DNA of 59,881 bases, taken from contig NZ_JADEXE010000007.1 of assembly GCF_015207265.1 (NCBI RefSeq), positions 1 to 59,881 on the forward strand. Reading direction: 5' to 3'. Source of the DNA: Nodosilinea sp. LEGE 07298 (GTDB taxonomy: Bacteria; Cyanobacteriota; Cyanobacteriia; Phormidesmidales; Phormidesmidaceae). A program made the translations under genes and the position numbers. The notes beneath the pieces were generated by a model. That model did no database searches and was not told the DNA's origin. It saw only the letters and a program-made list of their open reading frames with translations. Within the stretch, counting starts at the first letter, position 1; each line of letters starts with the position of its first letter. Below are positions 24,806-33,525 of the stretch, one piece after another.

Positions 24806-27800
24806 ATGGACGTCAACGATCAAATTGAGCTGACCCGTGCCTACGGCGATCACTTTAGAGCGGGCCATGCCTTCCGCAATATTGTGGAGGCCAGGGCATT
24901 TGCGGCGACGGTTCTGGGGGTGCCCGTCGAGCCCTCGACCATGCTGGCCAAGGAGGTAGATGAGGCGATTGAGTCAGGGTTGGTGCAGGCGGCTCGGCAG
25001 ATAGTAGCGCAATCCGAGGGCGATCACCTCCTGGCCTTTGACGACCTGCTATCGCTCTATGAGGCTCAGCCCAACCTGCTGGTCCGAACCTCCGACAGCA
25101 TGGCTCGGCAGGCCTACTCTACCCCGTTGCCCATGGCCTTTGTAGCAGGGCTGATTGCCCAGGTTCACCCCTCGGTAACCGTCTACGAACCCACGGCGGG
25201 CAATGGCTCCCTGCTGCTGCTGGCCGAACCAGCCCAGGCGATCGCCAACGAGCTCCATCCCCCCCGTGCCGCCCAGCTGCGCACCCAGGGGTTTACAGTC
25301 ACCGAACACGACGCCACCCAGTACCGACCGGATCGCCCCTACGACGTGCTGGTGAGCAACCCTCCCTTTGGGCAGCTGCGCGAGAACGGTACCGGGCCGC
25401 CCCAGCGCTGGCAGCATGGCCCCGTCAGCACCCAGAAGATCGACCATGCGATCGCCCTCCAGGCATTACAGGGGCTTTCCCCAGAGGGTAGGGCGTTACT
25501 CATCATCGGCGGCCACATGGGCAATGCCAGCGCCCGCCAATCCGCCTACCGGGGTCAGGCAGACCGCAGTTTCTACTCATTCCTCTACCAACAGAGCGGC
25601 TGGAAGGTAGACGATCACTTCACCCTGCACGGCTCGACGTACCGACGGCAGGGAGCCGGGTTTCCCATCGACTTCATCTCCATTGCGGGCCAAGGCTCCA
25701 CTGACCTGAGGCTGCCCGGCGCTCAAGCCCCCCGCATCTATGACCGATACGACGATCTCCGAGAGGTAGTCATCCATGCCGCTAGAACCTACGACGCAAA
25801 GTATCTGGAACTCTCCCCTCCCGTTGAGCTACGCCCTGGATCACCCCGACGAGCCGGTTCAGGTCTGGACGCCAACCCGGTGGCCAGCGATGACCCAGGC
25901 CGAGGCCGGAACCTGGTGGACGACGGTGCCGGTACCCCCCAACTCACTGTTGATGACTCTGGAGGATTACCGCGCCCGCTTGCTCTGGCTGTTGGAGGTG
26001 AAGCTGTCCCAATTCCTCATGGACAGGCAGGCGGAGGGGATGACGTCCAGTCAGGCGATCGCCTTGGTCAATCAACTGATCAACGCGGTGCTGCCGGAGG
26101 CCCACTGGATGCCGGGAACCGTGAGTCCGCTGGCCCGCCTGCTGAATTTGGATTACTCACCTCTGCGGGAGCTGTTGTTTCCCCAGGGAGTGGACGAGTT
26201 TCCAGTCCTACCGGAGGCGATGGCGACCGACACTCTGGAGATGATCACCGACAGCTGGAACCTGATCGACTGGCTGAACAACCTGCAAGCCCTGTTGATG
26301 GAGGACTCCCGATGGTAGCTCAAGCGAATACCGAGGAGGATATCCTCCAGCAACCCCAGGATGATGCCGTCACCCTGCCCTACAGGCCGCGATCGCAGGG
26401 CTACTCCCTGGGAGTATTGGCCCCCGCCTCAGCGATTACGGCCTACGGCAACGTGTTCGACCGTATCGAGGCGACTACGGGTCTGGGAGTCGATGCCTAC
26501 GTCCAAGACCGACTGCAAGAACCCGACCTCGACTCCCTCTATAGCCACTACGCAGCAGAGCAGATCGACACCCTGGCCCTGGCCATCTACAACCACGAGT
26601 ACAAGCAGCAGGCGACGGTTGTCGGGCATGATACGGGCATTGGCAAAACCCGGATCGTGGCGGGCCTCTGCCGCTACGCCCAAAACCAGGGGCTAACGCC
26701 TGCGGTGGTGACCGCTGACCCCACCCTCTACAAAGACCTGGTCTACCGAGATGGGCCAGACACCGGCAACCAATTCCGCCCCTTTATTACCGACAATGGC
26801 CTGAACGTGCGGGTCGAAGATAGCCAGGGCGAACTGATTGGGCGGATTGAAACCCCTAAAAAAAATGGGGTCAATGTCCGTCGGTTTACCGAGCTGGGCA
26901 CCATTGGCGACCACAACCTGTTGATGAGTACCTACGGGCAACTCCAGGGGCTAGCCAGCAAAGATCGGCGGGCACTGTTCGAGGCGCTGGCCCCTAACCT
27001 GTTTTTGATTGCCGACGAGTCCCACAAAGCCGGTGGCCCAGCAGGAGAATTTGAGATCAGCAGCTACGAGGAAGCCGCCAGGGCCAAGAAGATGGCCGCA
27101 GGCAAGTTTATCGCCCCGGTGACCGAGTTTTTTCAAGATCTCACCCAGCGAGTGGGCGGGTTTGTCGCTAGCTCCGCAACGGCGATTAAAGAGCCGGTGG
27201 TCGCTGCCCGGCTGTTCTACCACACCACTGACTTCAAAGATGCCGCCGAAGACCAAAAGACCTTTGCCGGGCACCTCCAGTCCGGCGGGGCCGCCATGCA
27301 GCAAATGGCCTTTGGGCTCTGGTCAGAGGCGGGTGGGTGCATTCGCTTTCAAAAAGATTACTCCGGCGTTGACTTCAGCCCAGCCCCAGTGGCCGTCAGC
27401 CTGGATCGCGCCGAGGCCAATATTCAGCTGATGGCGGCCATCAACCGCTTTGATGAGTACAAGCAAGGCCTGCTCGAAGACCTCGACGCCCGGATGGCTG
27501 AGACCGGCGAAGCTCTGTTCCGCCATGACACCCATGTGGGCTATGCCGGAGTTGAATCAACGACTTTTACCTCGGTGGTGCACAACCTGGGAGCCATCTG
27601 CGCGATCGCCCTCAAGGCTGAGGCTACAGCAGATCTGGCGATCGCAGAGCTAGAGGCTGGGCGCAAGCCGGTGATCATGCTTCAACGCACTGGGGAGTCG
27701 GTGCTCAAAGACCTGGTGAAGCTTACCAATGGGAGCATCGAGACCCATAACGCCCTCTTTCCCGATGACCAGCGGTCTATCCTCAAGCCGGGCGATGCCT

Positions 27801-30800
27801 TTGACATTACGGCAGGAGAATACTTCAAGCGATACCTCGACGCGGCTCGAACGATTCGGATTGTCGGTGCCCATGAGGATGAGGGCGGCGGTAAAGTCAT
27901 CCTGCCCCACTACCTGACCGACGCCGAATTGGGCGAGCGGGGGGTCGAAATGTATAACCAGGTGCTGACGGCGATCGAGTCTAGCGACTGGACAGGGCTA
28001 CCTGCCGACCCCATTGCCTACATGGAGGCCCGCATTCGACAGGCGGGCTACAACGCGGTGGAAATGACCGGACGGAGCCAGCGGCTGGAGTACCAACCGA
28101 CTGAAGACGGGCAATTTGTGACGACCTACCAGGCCCGTAAGTCGGGGGCCGCTGCCAAGGTAGCGACGATCGCCGGATTCCAGAACGGCACCGTCGATGC
28201 GGTGATCACCAACCTGACCACCGGCTACTCGCTCCATGCTGCGATCAATGGGGCCACAGACCTCAGGCGTCGCTCCATGCTGATTCTTCAGGCTCACCCC
28301 GATGTCAACCAGTGTGAGCAGTCGATTGGGCGCACCCATCGCAGCGGGCAGCTCGACCCAGAGGTTCACCCCGCTACCGGCACCGACTCTGCGGGTAATC
28401 CCCTGTGGGGTCAGAAGGCCGGTGAGTTTGGCCTGCCCATGTTCAAGCTCGTCTACGGGGAAGGATTGCCCACCGAGGCCAGAGCCATGGCCGTTTTGAT
28501 GAACAAAATGCGGGGGCTCAAGTCCAACACCGCAGGCACGGGCGAAAGCCAGTTTTCGGGGGCCGATGTGCCTGACTTTTTGAACAAGTACGGCGACCAG
28601 GCAGCGGCCAACACCATGGCAGCGATGCCAGAGGTCAATCAAACCCTGGACTACCCCTGTAGCCCCCCTGACAAGGATGGAGATGTCAGCTATGGCGATG
28701 TGCGCAAGCTGACCGGACGGGTGGCTATTCTGTCGAGCGATCAGCTGCCGACCCCAGATGATCCGTACCCATCCCTGGCCCTTCAGGGTGAGGTTTACGA
28801 CCTGTTGATCTCCGAATACAACGGCCTCAAGAATCGGCTAACCGCGATGGGGGCCTGGGATCTCGATGCTCAAAAGATGGATCTAGACGCCAGGCCCCTG
28901 CGCCGCAAGATGCTCCATAACGGCGATGGGGGCAACCCGTTCCGGCAGCCCGTCTACGCCTTGGAGGTGGAGGCCAAGACCGGGGGCAAACCCCAGACTA
29001 CGTTGCAGGTGGTGCAGTCAGTTTGTGATGCCTTGGAACTAGCTAAACCCGACGACCTGGAGGGGGTTGAACTAACGGTTGAGGGTGCGATTCGCCAGGC
29101 CGGGCAGGCTCATGCCCAGGAGACGGTGGCGCGGGTGACCGCAGAGGGCGAAGCCTTCCGGGAGGGCAAAGCTGAGCATTTTACAGAAGCTCTGAACCGG
29201 GCTCGACAGCAGCTTGAAGATGCCAATACGCGTCGCGAGGGGCTGAGGGATGAGCGTGATCAGTTGACCACAGCTCTAGAACAGGTGCTCCCAGAGTACA
29301 CCGCCGCCAGGGAAGCGCTGAACCAGTCGGGAGCGGTGACCCCAGAGCGGGAAGCTGAGCTGGAAGGCCAGTATGAGCAGCGCCGGGTTGATATGCGTAA
29401 CGCCCTCAAAAAAGTTGAAGGGAAGCTAACCAAGCAGGATCAGCGGGTCAAAAACGCTGAGAAGAAGGTCGCCGATGCCGAGAAGGATAAAGCTCAGAGC
29501 GCCATGATTTTAACGGCCCAGCAGAACGGTGTCCTTGGCAAGCTGCGGGAGTTTCCCATCGGCGCTCCGGTACAGTTGGCCTCCCTCGATACCAGCCGGG
29601 CGCTGCCAGGGGTCATCGTCGGAGTCACCCGCCAGCAAAATGCCTCCAACCCAATCAACCCTGGGTCATGGCGATTCAGGATTGCCCTGGCGGACGAGGC
29701 CGGAGAACTGTCGGTCAAATTTAACGAACTTGGCCGAGATGTCTCGCTTAAGCCCCAGGAAAATTCCTTTGTCTTCAAGAATCAGCCGGGGCAGGTGTTG
29801 CAGCAGTACACCGAGGTGCCGACCTACAGCGTCTTTGACGAAAAGCAGATGGCCTCCCGCGAGCATCGCATGATGGTGGTGGGCCAGGTGCTCAAGTCTG
29901 ACCTCGTGGGTCGGTTTGCCCTCATGCAGGACAACGAGGGGGAATACCACCCGGCCTACCTGCTGGCCAAGGGGATCGATGCTGGAGAGATTGATAACCG
30001 TCCGATCTCGATTCAGCAGCCCGATCAGTTGATGGCATTCCTCTCGGCAACATCGAGGGCGGCCAGCTTCACAGATCGCGATGGCGTTCTAGACGCTGAG
30101 TTTAACCTGCGCAACGAGCTGGTCTTGACGGTGCCCACCAGCAGCGCGGGTAAGAAGTTTTACCAAGACCGCGAGCTGCTCGACCTGGCGCAGGGGGAGT
30201 TTGTCTCGGGGACTCGACGAGTGGAAGGCGACAAGCCAGGCCGCACCACCGAAGAGAAGATGATGCAGATCAAAATTGGCGATGCCAAGGCCCAGGACGA
30301 TGTGCTGGCCTACCTCGTTACCCGGCGCGGCATCAAGGCTACATCGCATCTGGAAGAGGCGACCGCTGCGGTGGGTGGAGAAACTGCAGGCTGGGAACCA
30401 GCAACCACCTGGCTCCCCGTGGGTAACGAAGTCACCAGCAGTGACCGGAGTCGGGCCATTCACCCCATTTTGCGGGCCGAACTGGAGCGCAACCCTGGGC
30501 TCATCCCTGAACCTGGCGAGGACTCATCCCCCAGCCGCTGGGAGGTGATGAATGCTGTTTCCGATCGCCTGTATTCCGGCAGCAACCTGGCCGACCTCAA
30601 GGCCGAATTCAACCTCTACGAGCCACCCCCGCCCGCGTTGACCTTTGACACCCTGGTTAAAGGCGGGGTGCTCCAGACTGACGGGCAACCCCTGCACCCA
30701 GAGGCGATCGCCTTCCATGAGTATCTCGGTGACTCGTCTAGCGGTGCGACCCCTGATGTCTTGATGCAGCGGGCCGTAGAGACCCTGGGTGGCGAGATAT

Positions 30801-33364
30801 CCCCGGATAGGGCGATTGAGGCGATAGGACGCACCTACCGTTGTCTGAGCGATCACCTGGAGGCTGGCCTGGATCTGGAGATGGCTAAGTCCGCCATGGA
30901 CAACGAAGACTCTGCCTTCTTGGGACAGTTTGCTGCCGATAGCCCTGAGATGGAGGAACGCATTGCCGAGGCTGTGCGCCAGGTTGTCGCAGAGGCCTTT
31001 GATGAGGCGATCGCTGCCCAGGCCCAGGAGCAACAGGATGAGGCTGTGCAGCAGGCGGGCCGACAGCGGCTGCGCGAGATGTCCCGCGAGGGTGGCCCCC
31101 AGGTGCTGGCACCGTCGCAGCAGACGACCCCGATCGCCCAGGCCGTTACCCGGCTGCTCCAGCAGGGCGGGCTCCAGCAGGCGGTCATGGTCGATGGGGA
31201 CGACGATTTTCATATCAGAGTGCCGAATGAACCCTACATGGATTTAGTGGTTGAGTCGCACCCCAATGGGGTGGGCGGCAGTGATTTGTACCTGACCCAC
31301 TACGCCACCGGCAACGGCGATATGTGGATTGATACTGAGATGAAGATGGGCATTCAGCCCGATGGACATCTTCAGTTCGTTGAGACTGCGGTGCAAGGGT
31401 CTAATGGCGGCGAACTGCGTGCCCCCGATCGCGCCTTTGGCATGATATTTGCTCAGAACTTGCTGGAGCAGGGCTTTGGTGAGGCGATCGCTGATGCTTA
31501 TCTGACCCAGTTGGGTCAGGAGGCGATCGCTGAACCGGGTCTCGAATCTGTTGCCCAGCAGCCTCTCCCGCCAGAGCTTGTGAATCCCCTAGAGGTGCTA
31601 TTCCAGCAGCGCCCCGATCTGTTCCATGGGTTTGATCGGGCTGAATTTGAGGCACTGGCTGCCGACTCGCCTGAAATTCTCTATCAAGACGGTGAGCAGG
31701 GCTTCCTATGGTTGGAGGGCCACAATAATCCCTATGCCTATCAGCAAGATGCGGTGAGAGATGCCTTGGCCGGGGCCTCGATTTCCCCGCCCGAGTTCCT
31801 GGCTGAGGATGCCCCTTCAGAGCCTCACCTAGCATCAGCCCACGACCCGCAGGTTCCCCCGGAGACGGCCCTGGCGGGGGGCATAGGAGCCACAGATATG
31901 CGGCCTGCCCAAGATATTTATGACGATCTGGGGCTGGTGGTGCAACCCTTATACCCTCAATCCTCTCAGGATGCGCCTGTCAGCAGCCCGTTGCCGCAGC
32001 CTGACCCGCCCACCGATGGAGATGAGGCATTGCTTCCCGATCTTGGCCCTGGGCCACACCATCCCCACCTGAAGCGTTTTGCTGAACTCAAGGCCGATTA
32101 CCCAGAGGCTGTTGCTTTTGTCCGGGTGGATCAGGCCTATGAGTCTTATGCCGAGGATGCGCAGATCGCGGCCTATGGTGTAAGGCGACCCACTCAACCG
32201 ATGCAGTGGGGACTTGACCCCGACTGCGAGGGCTTAAGCGTCAATACCGCTGACCTGCAAGAGCAGATTATTCCGACCCTCACCCAGGAGGGCATTACTG
32301 TGGTTGTGGCCGAGCTGCACCCGCAGCTGGGCTTTGAGGCAAATGGGGCTGCGCGCGTCTACGAGGCCGACCTAGAGCGGTTTCACGATGCTGTTGGATT
32401 TGCCCCACCCCCGGCGGTAGAGGTGCCAACGGGGTCTCTTGGGCTTGAGGCGCTCGAACGTGGTGGCGCTGTACTCACCTTTGAGGCTGGGGAGCGGATT
32501 TGGGAACTACAGCTTTCCCAGGATGAGCTGGCCATGGTCAACGCCTCCATGCAAAATGCCAAGGCCGTGGTGCGTGAGAGCGGTACAGAGGTTGGGGCTC
32601 AATGGATGGAGCGAGCAGCCAATACTATCGCCACGAAAGCCTTGGGCGATGAGCACGGCGACCCCGTGACCATCAGTGGTGCTGTTGGTCAGCTGATGGC
32701 CGAGTTTTATACCTCTCTAGATGCAGCGGTCAATCCTGCGAGTCAAAGTGCTACGCCATTCGAGCGGCAGGCCGATCCCGGTGGAGTAGATCCGTCCCCT
32801 ACGATTCCCATCGCTGAGCAACCCTCCGTCGATGCTCCGTCTGAGGTGTCGCCGGTTGCCCTAGCAGAGCCGGTGCAAAGCCAAGCCTTGCTCGAAGATT
32901 TGCGTGAATGGTATTCCCAGGCGCGGGCCTTGGGGCGATCGCCGTCGCACCTGGGTCGCATTGAACAGATCGGCCAAGCGATCAAATCGGGGCATGAGGG
33001 GGAGTACGGCGACGTAGACAGAATGACGCGTCAGCACGACCAAAAGGCCTATCTTCAGCAGGCCGCTAACGTTTTGGCTCAATCTAAATACCTGTTAGCT
33101 CAGTTAGGGCAAGATCAGCCCGATGGTTCAAAAGTCTTTGCAGGTAAGACCTATACCCTTCTCAGTCAGGGAGATGAGATCGCCGTTTCGGCAAGAGAAA
33201 GAGGCGAAATTTTTAACGCCAAGGGCAGCCGAGTTTTGCACAGTCAGGGGCTGAGTGCCGAAGATGCCCACAAGTTTAGTGCCCAAGTATCTCGGGTGCG
33301 ACAGGCCCTAGCGGCACAAACTACCCCTCACCCAGCTGCTATCCCGGCTGTTTATGATCGGTAG
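24806..33364 (+). CDS. Giant polyvalent protein: N6-adenine methyltransferase + Strawberry-notch-type helicase
   Basis: 2852 residues. Methyltransferase domain at ~95-320: SAM motif YEPTAGNGS from residue 127, catalytic NPPF at 185-188. Residues ~324-502 are a Gly/Pro/Asp-rich linker read antiphase to a nested gene. From Met503 follows an SF2 helicase of the Strawberry-notch group: Walker A VGHDTGIGKT 606-615, DESH 737-740, motif VI IGRTHRSGQ 1174-1182. After it come a coiled coil (~1450-1560), an OB/beta-rich C-terminal sbno region, and several poorly defined domains. The last ~85 residues match a module repeated in the next gene. Methylase-helicase giants of phages and conjugative elements (P1 DarB; the polyvalent proteins of Iyer and Aravind) enter the recipient with DNA and block restriction. 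No stop separates the two halves, though a restart at 26312 (ATGGTAG) is possible. Confidence 0.85.
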   Translation: MDVNDQIELTRAYGDHFRAGHAFRNIVEARAFAATVLGVPVEPSTMLAKEVDEAIESGLVQAARQIVAQSEGDHLLAFDDLLSLYEAQPNLLVRTSDSMARQAYSTPLPMAFVAGLIAQVHPSVTVYEPTAGNGSLLLLAEPAQAIANELHPPRAAQLRTQGFTVTEHDATQYRPDRPYDVLVSNPPFGQLRENGTGPPQRWQHGPVSTQKIDHAIALQALQGLSPEGRALLIIGGHMGNASARQSAYRGQADRSFYSFLYQQSGWKVDDHFTLHGSTYRRQGAGFPIDFISIAGQGSTDLRLPGAQAPRIYDRYDDLREVVIHAARTYDAKYLELSPPVELRPGSPRRAGSGLDANPVASDDPGRGRNLVDDGAGTPQLTVDDSGGLPRPLALAVGGEAVPIPHGQAGGGDDVQSGDRLGQSTDQRGAAGGPLDAGNRESAGPPAEFGLLTSAGAVVSPGSGRVSSPTGGDGDRHSGDDHRQLEPDRLAEQPASPVDGGLPMVAQANTEEDILQQPQDDAVTLPYRPRSQGYSLGVLAPASAITAYGNVFDRIEATTGLGVDAYVQDRLQEPDLDSLYSHYAAEQIDTLALAIYNHEYKQQATVVGHDTGIGKTRIVAGLCRYAQNQGLTPAVVTADPTLYKDLVYRDGPDTGNQFRPFITDNGLNVRVEDSQGELIGRIETPKKNGVNVRRFTELGTIGDHNLLMSTYGQLQGLASKDRRALFEALAPNLFLIADESHKAGGPAGEFEISSYEEAARAKKMAAGKFIAPVTEFFQDLTQRVGGFVASSATAIKEPVVAARLFYHTTDFKDAAEDQKTFAGHLQSGGAAMQQMAFGLWSEAGGCIRFQKDYSGVDFSPAPVAVSLDRAEANIQLMAAINRFDEYKQGLLEDLDARMAETGEALFRHDTHVGYAGVESTTFTSVVHNLGAICAIALKAEATADLAIAELEAGRKPVIMLQRTGESVLKDLVKLTNGSIETHNALFPDDQRSILKPGDAFDITAGEYFKRYLDAARTIRIVGAHEDEGGGKVILPHYLTDAELGERGVEMYNQVLTAIESSDWTGLPADPIAYMEARIRQAGYNAVEMTGRSQRLEYQPTEDGQFVTTYQARKSGAAAKVATIAGFQNGTVDAVITNLTTGYSLHAAINGATDLRRRSMLILQAHPDVNQCEQSIGRTHRSGQLDPEVHPATGTDSAGNPLWGQKAGEFGLPMFKLVYGEGLPTEARAMAVLMNKMRGLKSNTAGTGESQFSGADVPDFLNKYGDQAAANTMAAMPEVNQTLDYPCSPPDKDGDVSYGDVRKLTGRVAILSSDQLPTPDDPYPSLALQGEVYDLLISEYNGLKNRLTAMGAWDLDAQKMDLDARPLRRKMLHNGDGGNPFRQPVYALEVEAKTGGKPQTTLQVVQSVCDALELAKPDDLEGVELTVEGAIRQAGQAHAQETVARVTAEGEAFREGKAEHFTEALNRARQQLEDANTRREGLRDERDQLTTALEQVLPEYTAAREALNQSGAVTPEREAELEGQYEQRRVDMRNALKKVEGKLTKQDQRVKNAEKKVADAEKDKAQSAMILTAQQNGVLGKLREFPIGAPVQLASLDTSRALPGVIVGVTRQQNASNPINPGSWRFRIALADEAGELSVKFNELGRDVSLKPQENSFVFKNQPGQVLQQYTEVPTYSVFDEKQMASREHRMMVVGQVLKSDLVGRFALMQDNEGEYHPAYLLAKGIDAGEIDNRPISIQQPDQLMAFLSATSRAASFTDRDGVLDAEFNLRNELVLTVPTSSAGKKFYQDRELLDLAQGEFVSGTRRVEGDKPGRTTEEKMMQIKIGDAKAQDDVLAYLVTRRGIKATSHLEEATAAVGGETAGWEPATTWLPVGNEVTSSDRSRAIHPILRAELERNPGLIPEPGEDSSPSRWEVMNAVSDRLYSGSNLADLKAEFNLYEPPPPALTFDTLVKGGVLQTDGQPLHPEAIAFHEYLGDSSSGATPDVLMQRAVETLGGEISPDRAIEAIGRTYRCLSDHLEAGLDLEMAKSAMDNEDSAFLGQFAADSPEMEERIAEAVRQVVAEAFDEAIAAQAQEQQDEAVQQAGRQRLREMSREGGPQVLAPSQQTTPIAQAVTRLLQQGGLQQAVMVDGDDDFHIRVPNEPYMDLVVESHPNGVGGSDLYLTHYATGNGDMWIDTEMKMGIQPDGHLQFVETAVQGSNGGELRAPDRAFGMIFAQNLLEQGFGEAIADAYLTQLGQEAIAEPGLESVAQQPLPPELVNPLEVLFQQRPDLFHGFDRAEFEALAADSPEILYQDGEQGFLWLEGHNNPYAYQQDAVRDALAGASISPPEFLAEDAPSEPHLASAHDPQVPPETALAGGIGATDMRPAQDIYDDLGLVVQPLYPQSSQDAPVSSPLPQPDPPTDGDEALLPDLGPGPHHPHLKRFAELKADYPEAVAFVRVDQAYESYAEDAQIAAYGVRRPTQPMQWGLDPDCEGLSVNTADLQEQIIPTLTQEGITVVVAELHPQLGFEANGAARVYEADLERFHDAVGFAPPPAVEVPTGSLGLEALERGGAVLTFEAGERIWELQLSQDELAMVNASMQNAKAVVRESGTEVGAQWMERAANTIATKALGDEHGDPVTISGAVGQLMAEFYTSLDAAVNPASQSATPFERQADPGGVDPSPTIPIAEQPSVDAPSEVSPVALAEPVQSQALLEDLREWYSQARALGRSPSHLGRIEQIGQAIKSGHEGEYGDVDRMTRQHDQKAYLQQAANVLAQSKYLLAQLGQDQPDGSKVFAGKTYTLLSQGDEIAVSARERGEIFNAKGSRVLHSQGLSAEDAHKFSAQVSRVRQALAAQTTPHPAAIPAVYDR
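25776..26318 (+). CDS. Nested antiphase gene inside the methyltransferase-helicase linker, unknown
   Basis: 180 residues in a different frame from the giant gene. ATG 25776 has GAGAGG at 25761-25766 and an in-frame TAG at 25767 just before it; the TAG stop at 26316 lies in ATGGTAG, overlapping Met503 of the helicase frame, a coupling junction. The product looks like a real soluble protein: Trp-rich, Leu/helix-rich (DYRARLLWLLEVKLSQFL, SSQAIALVNQLINAVL, WNLIDWLNNLQALLM). Its codons (CTG, GAG, ATC, GCGATCGCC read as Ala-Ile-Ala) match window genes, whereas the giant frame gives low-complexity Gly/Ser/Asp/Pro. No family recognised. Either overprinting or a three-gene operon whose first stop was lost (naturally or by sequence error). 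Confidence 0.65.
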   Translation: MPLEPTTQSIWNSPLPLSYALDHPDEPVQVWTPTRWPAMTQAEAGTWWTTVPVPPNSLLMTLEDYRARLLWLLEVKLSQFLMDRQAEGMTSSQAIALVNQLINAVLPEAHWMPGTVSPLARLLNLDYSPLRELLFPQGVDEFPVLPEAMATDTLEMITDSWNLIDWLNNLQALLMEDSRW

Positions 33365-33378
33365 TACCCATACAGGTT

Positions 33379-33525
33379 TTGTTAGATGGCCCAGCCTTTG
33401 ATGTTGATGGACTGCCCCTGAGTCAAGCACCCCCCCATTGCTCAAGGTTCCCCGATGAACGCATTATCGCCATGGCCAAAGCAGCCATCCGTGCAGGATG
33501 TCGCGAAGTGGTTGTTGAAAAATAA
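33379..33525 (+). CDS. Possible 48-codon ORF between the giant gene and the primase
   Basis: Reading from TTG 33379 to TAA 33523-33525 gives a coherent-looking peptide (LLDGPAFDVDGLPLSQAPP, then DERIIAMAKAAIRAGCREVV) that overlaps the first 70 nt of the primase gene in another frame. No clear ribosome binding site. It may be a small gene, or the remnant C-terminus of a lost gene. Weak. Confidence 0.2.
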   Translation: MLDGPAFDVDGLPLSQAPPHCSRFPDERIIAMAKAAIRAGCREVVVEK

